46,134 bases of DNA from Bacteroidales bacterium UBA6431 (GTDB lineage: Bacteria > Bacteroidota > Bacteroidia > Bacteroidales > UBA932): the NCBI GenBank assembly GCA_002439095.1, contig DJOT01000011.1:472-46605 (forward strand), given 5' to 3'. Positions 40,959 through 46,134 of the stretch are shown here, in pieces. The position numbers were made by a program, and so were the translations under genes. Each line of letters begins with the position of its first letter. Within the stretch, counting starts at the first letter, position 1. The notes below the pieces were generated by a model that saw only the letters and a program-made list of their open reading frames with translations, had not been told where the DNA came from and ran no database searches.

Positions 40959-43502
40959 ATGAAAAAACATCTTTTAGCAATCACCGGCGCAATAGCCACA
41001 CTGGCAGGGTGTACATCCACCCTCGAGCCGACAGCAGAGCCTGAGGGCGAGGGCATTTTCGCCACCATCGAACAGCCTGCCCTGCCCCTCCAGACCAAGA
41101 GTTTGAATTGGGAAAACGATGCCCTCAAGTTCACTTGGGGCACTAACGAGAACGTGGTAGTCTCCGGAGACAAAGACGTGGCGCTCCTTCGCACCCTGAC
41201 CTCCGGAGAGCAGTCTTCTAAACTCGAGAGCAAGGGATTCCAGCTTATGGATGGAGTCAACTACTGCGCCTTCATCCCGGCTTACAACTTCAACATCACC
41301 ACTGACGTCACATACATCCCGCTGACATTCGAGGGACAGAGACAGACGAAAAACAACAATACCGATCACCTCAAATACTACGACTACGCCTGCGCAGCGG
41401 CCTCCAAGTCAGAGGGCTCTAACAGCCTCGAATTCAACCTCAAGAACCAGGTGGCATGGATAGTTGTAGAGCACCTCTTCACAGAAGAGACCAAGGGTGT
41501 GACATCGATCACGCTGTCAACCGAGGACAAGCTCTTCACGAGCTCGGCAAAGCTTGACGCCACCACATCTACCATCAAGAACAACAAGAACAGTTCCACT
41601 CTGACCTTGGATCTTGGAACCGCCAACGGCAGCGGCCTGGACTTCGCCAAGGGCGAATACATGAGGGTATTCTTCACCACAGCCCCTGTTGACCTGACGA
41701 ACAAGGAGCTCACCATCACAACCAACAAGGCAGACGGCTCATCCGTCCAGCTCCTGAAAAAATCGTACTCATCAAAATGCAAGCTTGAGAAGAACTCGAC
41801 TATGGTCATCAGGACGAGCGACGATGCCACTCCGGCCTCCACCATCTCAACTTCTGACGGCAGCAGGGAATTCAGGAACCTCGAAGATGCGATCGCGGCA
41901 GCGGAAGCCGTAAGTAAGAACAGGCAAACAGTAACAATCACCCTGACAAAAGATGCTACGGGATCTTTCACAATCTCCAACCCAAATACCCGATCATCAA
42001 ATAATGATATGACTCTTAACCTCAACGGCCATAGCATTACCGCTGAAAATGAGGGAGAATGCGCAATCATCGTCGAGGAAGGAACAGGCTTTCTAAACAT
42101 TGAGAACGGCACCATCGAATCAAAGAACTTTGTCGGTGTCAAACTTGACTCCCAGGCCAAAGGTGCAAAAGTCTATCTAAGAAACTGTACTGTAAAATCC
42201 GTTGATGGTGCCGTCTGCACCGGCACGGCAACCGGATGCCAGATTGTAATCTACGGCGGATCATTCACTGCAACGAACAACGCGGTGATTGCCGGTAACG
42301 GCAGTCCAAAGTACGCAGGTACACAAGAATCCAGAGACAAGGGCAACACTATAACCATCAATGCCGACAGCAATGACAACGTTCCTGTATTCAACGGCTC
42401 TGTTGTCGATGCAGACGCCGTAGCCTGCGGCCTTTACTCCCCATGGAAAGATGTCATCACCATCAATGCCGCCAAATTCAACATAACGGACGGTGTCGGC
42501 ATCCTTTGCCGCGGCGGTCAGATCACTGTCAACGATGCTGAGATCAGCGTCACCGGCAGAGAACGCACAGGCAAAGTCGCCGACGGCAAGACAGACGTGC
42601 CTTGTCAGACCTTCTATATCGACAAAAGCTGCGGCTATCCAGACATAGAGAACGCGGATATAACCATCAAGGGCGGCAGATATTCTGATAATGCCGGAAA
42701 GCCTTATGTAGCAGAAAACGGCTATTCTTACGTCGAGACCGGAGAGTCCCCTCTCGCTTACAAGGTGGTCACCAACGAGACGAGGCTCACCGAAGCAGTC
42801 TCCTGTGTCGAGAAAGACGGGATCGTCACCATCGATTATCATGTCTCCCTCAGAAATCAGCTGAAGATCCAGAAGGATTTCACCATGACCCTATCTGAAG
42901 GGGCCAACATCCAAGGTGACTGCAGTAACTCCACACTACTCTTCAGTCAGGATGGCGGCGCCAACATCATCAAGGGTGCAGGATCTATCTATGGTCCGGA
43001 CAACAGCAATTCCCAAACATGCGCGGCCATTCTTGTCAGCGGTCAGGGACAGACTCTTACCATCAATTGCGAAAGTAAAGAAGACGTCCAGATCACGGGC
43101 GGGAAAGCAAATGAAGTAGCTTCTGCAATTACCATCTCGAACGGCAAGCTGGTAATCAACAATGGTACATTCATCTCTGGAACCGATGGAATCGGCAACA
43201 ATAGTCCTGCCATCTACCTTATGCCAAATGTATCTGAGAAAGCCGAACTCGAAATCAACGGCGGCGTATTTATGCATGCGCCAGAAGGAAGTTCCGAGTA
43301 CCTGATCAACTGTCAAGATGAAGACATCTCAAGATGCAAGATCACCATCAAGGGCGGAACCTTCATCGGCTTCAACCCGGCAGCCAGCATCGCCGACAAG
43401 ATCAACGGCGAGCCTGCCAACTGGGTAGCTGATGGATACGAATCCGTAGGAACCACCGATGAAGATGGCAATACTATTTGGGAGGTTCGCAAAAAGAACT
43501 AA
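40959..43502 (+). CDS. Fimbrillin-like lipoprotein with beta-helix repeats
   Basis: This 847-residue surface lipoprotein has lipobox LAGC (Cys18). Residues about 25-290 look like a fimbrillin (FimA/Mfa-like) N-terminal domain: EGIFATIEQP, FTWGTNENVVVSGD and FNLKNQVAWIVVEH. From about 300 to 830 there are repeated strands of a right-handed beta helix (MTLNLNGHSITAENEGECAI, VIYGGSFTATNNAVIAG, LEINGGVFMHAP, ITIKGGTFIGF). It could be an adhesin or pilus tip-like protein; this is inferred. The gene lies directly after the YxxP peptide. Confidence 0.78.
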   Translation: MKKHLLAITGAIATLAGCTSTLEPTAEPEGEGIFATIEQPALPLQTKSLNWENDALKFTWGTNENVVVSGDKDVALLRTLTSGEQSSKLESKGFQLMDGVNYCAFIPAYNFNITTDVTYIPLTFEGQRQTKNNNTDHLKYYDYACAAASKSEGSNSLEFNLKNQVAWIVVEHLFTEETKGVTSITLSTEDKLFTSSAKLDATTSTIKNNKNSSTLTLDLGTANGSGLDFAKGEYMRVFFTTAPVDLTNKELTITTNKADGSSVQLLKKSYSSKCKLEKNSTMVIRTSDDATPASTISTSDGSREFRNLEDAIAAAEAVSKNRQTVTITLTKDATGSFTISNPNTRSSNNDMTLNLNGHSITAENEGECAIIVEEGTGFLNIENGTIESKNFVGVKLDSQAKGAKVYLRNCTVKSVDGAVCTGTATGCQIVIYGGSFTATNNAVIAGNGSPKYAGTQESRDKGNTITINADSNDNVPVFNGSVVDADAVACGLYSPWKDVITINAAKFNITDGVGILCRGGQITVNDAEISVTGRERTGKVADGKTDVPCQTFYIDKSCGYPDIENADITIKGGRYSDNAGKPYVAENGYSYVETGESPLAYKVVTNETRLTEAVSCVEKDGIVTIDYHVSLRNQLKIQKDFTMTLSEGANIQGDCSNSTLLFSQDGGANIIKGAGSIYGPDNSNSQTCAAILVSGQGQTLTINCESKEDVQITGGKANEVASAITISNGKLVINNGTFISGTDGIGNNSPAIYLMPNVSEKAELEINGGVFMHAPEGSSEYLINCQDEDISRCKITIKGGTFIGFNPAASIADKINGEPANWVADGYESVGTTDEDGNTIWEVRKKN

Positions 43503-43526
43503 CCGGACAAATCAATACTGATTACC

Positions 43527-43560
43527 GAAGCCGCCCCACCCGGAGCGGCTTCTTTATTTA
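43527..43560 (+). terminator. Terminator after the fimbrillin-like gene
   Basis: GAAGCCGC (43527-43534) pairs with GCGGCTTC (43545-43552), followed by TTTATTTA. Confidence 0.8.
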
Positions 43561-43595
43561 TGTCCGGAAGCCCCTGTCCAGCTGGAGGGCTACGG

Positions 43596-43623
43596 TTGTT
43601 TTTGAAAAAAATCCGTATCTTTG
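43596..43623 (+). promoter_or_regulatory. Promoter of the DUF1016 nuclease gene
   Basis: TTG (43596-43598), 17 bases, then TATCTTTG (43616-43623), about 60 bases before the start. Confidence 0.6.
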
Positions 43624-43683
43624 TCTGTCTGCCGCCACTCGCATAATGCGGCTACAATTGACACAGCACGTATCTCATTGACT

Positions 43684-44712
43684 ATGAAGAAAAGCACAAC
43701 ATCCCTACAGACTCTCGGAGAATCCAGTTACAATGAACTTCTGCTACAGGCTGTAGCAGAAATCGAGAACGCACGGCACACTTTGGCACGGCAGCTGGCA
43801 TCCACAGTGTCCAATATACACTGGAGCCTTGGGAAACTGCTTTCAGAGCGCAAAATTGAGAGCAAGCACGGCAGCGGCATCGTCAATCGCCTGTCTTCGG
43901 ACCTCAAAGAACAGTATCCAGACATGGGCCTCTCACCACGTAACCTGTGGAATATGAAACGCTTCTATGAACGCTACAAGGACGAAGATCCAAAACTGCT
44001 ACAAGCCGTAGCAGTTTTGCCTTGGGGGCACAACCTGCTCTTTTTGGACAAAGGCCTAGATTCCGAACAAGTTGCATTCTACGCGCAGGAAGTCATCACA
44101 AAAGGCTGGTCCCGTGAAATGCTGCTCCACGCCGTCAAAGGAAATTACTATACCAGCCTGCTGGCCACACCCAAGTCCAACAATTTCGACCAGACCCTTC
44201 CTGCTCCCGTGGCCGACTATGCCAACGAAGTGTTCCGAAGCCGCTATAACCTCGGTTTTCTCGATGCAAAAGAACCGATGAAAGAGCTGAAACTGGAACG
44301 CCGTCTGATCAAGAAGATTACCCGCTTCATCCTAGAACTGGGCAAAGGCTTCACCTTCATCGGCAACCAGCACATCATCCCCTTCAACGGCAAGGAATAC
44401 AAGGTCGATATGCTATTTTTCCACCGGGGCCTGCACCGGATGATAGCGATCGACTTGAAAGTAGGCGAGTTCCAGCCCGAATACGTCGGTAAGATGAACT
44501 ACTATCTCACGCTCCTGGACCGCCTGGAAAAAGCCCCTGATGAAGAGCCCTCCATCGGCCTCATCCTCTGCGCAGAAAAAGACCACCTCGATGTCGAAGT
44601 CGCCCTCCAAGATATCGGAAAACCTATCGGGGTCGCCGAATACCAATACCTTCTTCCCAAAGACGAAATCCTCCATATCGTCTCCTCCGAAATGAACAAA
44701 CCGACCAAATAA
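43684..44712 (+). CDS. DUF1016/YhcG-family PDDEXK nuclease-like protein
   Basis: This 342-residue protein has the DUF1016 N-terminal helical domain (about 15-170; SLGKLLSERKIESKHGSGIV, then SPRNLWNMKRFYE and LPWGHNLLFLD). The C-terminal PDDEXK nuclease domain contains FIGNQHIIPFNGKEYKVDML and IAIDLKVGEF, which hold the catalytic Asp and the D-x-K pair. The family is common near mobile and defence genes; its substrate is not established. The start at 43684 fits the family; the upstream extension is unsupported. Confidence 0.88.
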   Translation: MKKSTTSLQTLGESSYNELLLQAVAEIENARHTLARQLASTVSNIHWSLGKLLSERKIESKHGSGIVNRLSSDLKEQYPDMGLSPRNLWNMKRFYERYKDEDPKLLQAVAVLPWGHNLLFLDKGLDSEQVAFYAQEVITKGWSREMLLHAVKGNYYTSLLATPKSNNFDQTLPAPVADYANEVFRSRYNLGFLDAKEPMKELKLERRLIKKITRFILELGKGFTFIGNQHIIPFNGKEYKVDMLFFHRGLHRMIAIDLKVGEFQPEYVGKMNYYLTLLDRLEKAPDEEPSIGLILCAEKDHLDVEVALQDIGKPIGVAEYQYLLPKDEILHIVSSEMNKPTK

Positions 44713-44754
44713 GCCGATTTCCCTTCAACATACACGAATTCTCGCGACCCAAAC

Positions 44755-44840
44755 GGAAAAAGTGTAAATTTACAATGGCTTTTTATTGGAAAAAGTGTAA
44801 TTTTGCGCAGATCAAAAAAAGCGAAAAGTGTAATTCAGCT
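44755..44840 (+). promoter_or_regulatory. Three 33-bp-spaced repeats before the second ATPase remnant
   Basis: GGAAAAAGTGTAA begins at 44755 and 44788, and GCGAAAAGTGTAA at 44821: exact 33-bp steps, the last ending a few bases before the start codon at 44841. The second copy runs into TAATTTTG, a -7 candidate. The design matches that at 4373-4458 although the repeated sequence differs. Confidence 0.7.
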
Positions 44841-44987
44841 ATGCTTTACAGGAAAATCAGCAAGGACATAGAAGCTCATCTACGTTCCGGAAGTGACAAG
44901 ATTCTGATTGTCGAAGGTGCCAGACTAACATCCAAACAAGCATTAGGCGGTTTTATTGACAATAATATTTCCTCCGGATTATTTTAG
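44841..44987 (+). pseudogene. N-terminal fragment of a DUF4143-type ATPase
   Basis: The fragment encodes MLYRKISKDIEAHLRSGSDK, then ILIVEGARLTSKQALGGFID and a stop soon after. ILIVEGARQVGKS would be the expected Walker A region; here it reads GARLTSKQ, so the P-loop Gly-Lys pair is altered and the ATPase core is lost. It is the first piece of the mosaic at the right end of the window. Confidence 0.75.
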
Positions 44988-45262
44988 AAGCTGTTTTGAA
45001 ATTAGTCAAAAATCAGGAGTATATACATTCCAAAACTGTTCTAAACTCGAAATCACCAATGAACAGCTTAAGATAGTCAAGACTATCGGAGAAAGCGGAT
45101 TCAACAACTGCACAAAGATTGTCGGGGAGATAAGCATTCCGAATATTGAAAGCATCGGCAGCACTGCATTTGCATACACCAGCATCACCTCGATTGACCT
45201 GACAGGGACGCCGATTGCAGAGATCAGCTCGTATGCATTTAGCAAAATGTCCGCTCTCAAAA
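44988..45262 (+). pseudogene. Internal fragment of a BspA-type LRR surface protein
   Basis: In a frame different from the piece before it, this stretch reads SGVYTFQNCSKLEITNEQL, IVGEISIPNIESIGSTAFAY and SITSIDLTGTPIAEISSYAF, the pattern of LRR_5/BspA repeats (sIG..AF....L.sI.L). It has no signal peptide, start or stop of its own and is wedged between two parts of the ATPase gene. Confidence 0.72.
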
Positions 45263-45612
45263 AGGAGCATCAACCTCGGTTCCGTATATGAAAGTGTTGT
45301 CGCCCAGGAACTGAAGTCACACGGTCACAACCTTTTCTACTATGACAACGCCAAAAAGGGCGAAGTGGACTTCCTTATAAACGATGCGGCCAACGTGACT
45401 GTACTACCCATAGAAGTGAAGTCCGGCAAAGACTACACAACCCACAAAGCGCTGGACCATTTCCTTAGGACAAAGAATACAATATTCATTCAGGCATAGT
45501 CCTGAGCAACGAAAGGGAGATCCACACCAAGGGCGACATCACCTATATGCCTGTTTACTTTGTAATGTGCATCGAAAAGGCAGAAATTCCACAGGAGAAT
45601 ATCACCTTCTGA
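45258..45612 (+). pseudogene. C-terminal fragment of the DUF4143-type ATPase
   Basis: This piece encodes SINLGSVYESVVAQELKSHG, FYYDNAKKGEVDFLIND and VLPIEVKSGKDYTTHKALDH, the typical DUF4143 C-terminus with a PDDEXK-like core. A frameshift near 45490-45499 breaks it, and the family ending (VLSNEREIHTKGDITYMPVY) continues in the next frame to 45612. It has no start of its own. Confidence 0.78.
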
Positions 45613-45794
45613 CAATGGTTGGCGAAAACATTTCTGAATATCACATACTGTCTAAAAATCCAGCAACAGTATATTCAACTACTTTCGTAGGAACTGACAA
45701 CTACGTAATCTACGTCCCTAAAGGCTGCACAGAGACCAACAAGGCTGCAGAAGGTTGGTCAGACTACGCCGACATAATCCAGGAGGAGCAATAG
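45600..45794 (+). pseudogene. C-terminal fragment of a BspA-type LRR protein
   Basis: This piece encodes KNPATVYSTTFVGTDNYVIY, VPKGCTETNKAAEGWSDYAD and IIQEEQ, the standard C-terminus of Bacteroidales LRR_5 proteins. It directly follows the ATPase C-terminus, giving the order ATPase-N, LRR, ATPase-C, LRR-C. Confidence 0.72.
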
Positions 45795-45996
45795 TTTTTC
45801 TGCAAGAACATGCACGCGCAGGCAGAAGCGAATCCATCGCCGCTGTCTGCGCTCTGTTTGTCCTGACTTACCGCGCAAAGTCGGAAAGCGATTTCCCGGA
45901 GAGCCGCGGCGCGGCGGAGAAGCCAGCGAAGACGCCCGGCTAAGGCCTGCAAGGAATGCGGTAGCGACAGTCCGCGGTTTGCAGGTAAGTTCTTTG
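45795..45996. other. GC-rich spacer without a recognised gene
   Basis: No convincing reading frame is seen. CCTGCAA near 45948 and TTGCAGG near 45979 form a short inverted repeat with an inner GCGG/CCGC pair. The area may be decayed coding sequence belonging to the AlkD-like remnant that follows. Confidence 0.4.
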
Positions 45997-46125
45997 ATGG
46001 CTAATGACCTTATCCACAAGGCTGTCGGCTGGATGCTGCGCGAGATGGGCAAGGAGAGTCCGGAGGCGCTGGATGAGGATGTTCAGGACAATCCCATAGA
46101 CCGGATACTTGCTAATATAACGTGA
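45997..46125 (+). pseudogene. Remnant of an AlkD-like DNA alkylation repair gene
   Basis: A 42-codon frame encodes MANDLIHKAVGWMLREMGKE, then SPEALDEDVQDNPIDRILAN and a stop. DLIHKAVGWMLRE is the hallmark C-terminal helix of AlkD-type DNA alkylation repair proteins (normally about 230 residues). Nothing upstream encodes the rest, and the downstream end diverges early. It is a decayed fragment. Confidence 0.7.
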
Positions 46126-46134
46126 GTTCGGCGA

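Overview
The window is chromosomal DNA from a GC-rich member of the Bacteroidota, most likely order Bacteroidales. The evidence is the gene content (TonB-dependent receptors, Bacteroidetes-type lipoproteins, a fimbrillin-like lipoprotein, a reverse rubrerythrin, BspA-type leucine-rich-repeat remnants, a 29-residue AURKAIP1/COX24-type basic protein) and the promoters. Many genes are preceded by TTTG or TTG, about 19 bases, then TAnnTTTG, and most starts lack a Shine-Dalgarno sequence. Genus cannot be settled from the sequence alone. I recognised no rRNA, tRNA, CRISPR array or intact insertion sequence.

Layout. 1-4458: an 11-bp minisatellite, a SulP anion transporter, a secreted two-domain esterase and a hairpin/repeat-rich gap. 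4459-5095: a wrecked AAA/DUF4143 ATPase behind three 33-bp-spaced repeats. 5166-9608: a tightly coupled five-gene cassette (nucleotidyltransferase, HPr-kinase-like protein, S26-type peptidase, PqqD-like protein, ABC exporter). It resembles the accessory half of a lasso-peptide cluster but has no cyclase, transglutaminase-like protease or adjacent precursor. 9686-12747: two lipoproteins, an Ntn amidase and a possible leukocidin-like protein. 12903-16453: reverse rubrerythrin, then a GH35-like lipoprotein and a PKD/CBM-like secreted protein.

16496-24201 is mostly housekeeping: RNase G/E, the mini basic protein, HU, a GHKL ATPase plus STAS-like pair, Lon and CoaD. 22681-27293 is one minus-strand unit led by a TPP riboswitch: TonB receptor, PnuC/PnuT, CoaD, a thioredoxin-fold protein and a small RHH-like protein. 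27368-36928 holds ung, lnt, an RluD-type synthase, a PASTA protein, a large outer-membrane receptor, ruvC, serS, rpmA and rplU.

37087-46134 becomes accessory. It holds an AAA ATPase coupled to a class III-like sirtuin, rpsU with a rare strong Shine-Dalgarno, an acyltransferase, a 46-residue YxxP peptide gene directly ahead of a fimbrillin/beta-helix lipoprotein, and a DUF1016 nuclease. It ends with a mosaic of a second wrecked DUF4143 ATPase and pieces of an LRR surface protein, and a remnant of an AlkD-like gene.

The most interesting leads are the lasso-accessory-like cassette with no core enzymes, the YxxP peptide that could be a substrate for such a system, and the triplicate 33-bp repeats that abut the start codons of both broken ATPase genes.
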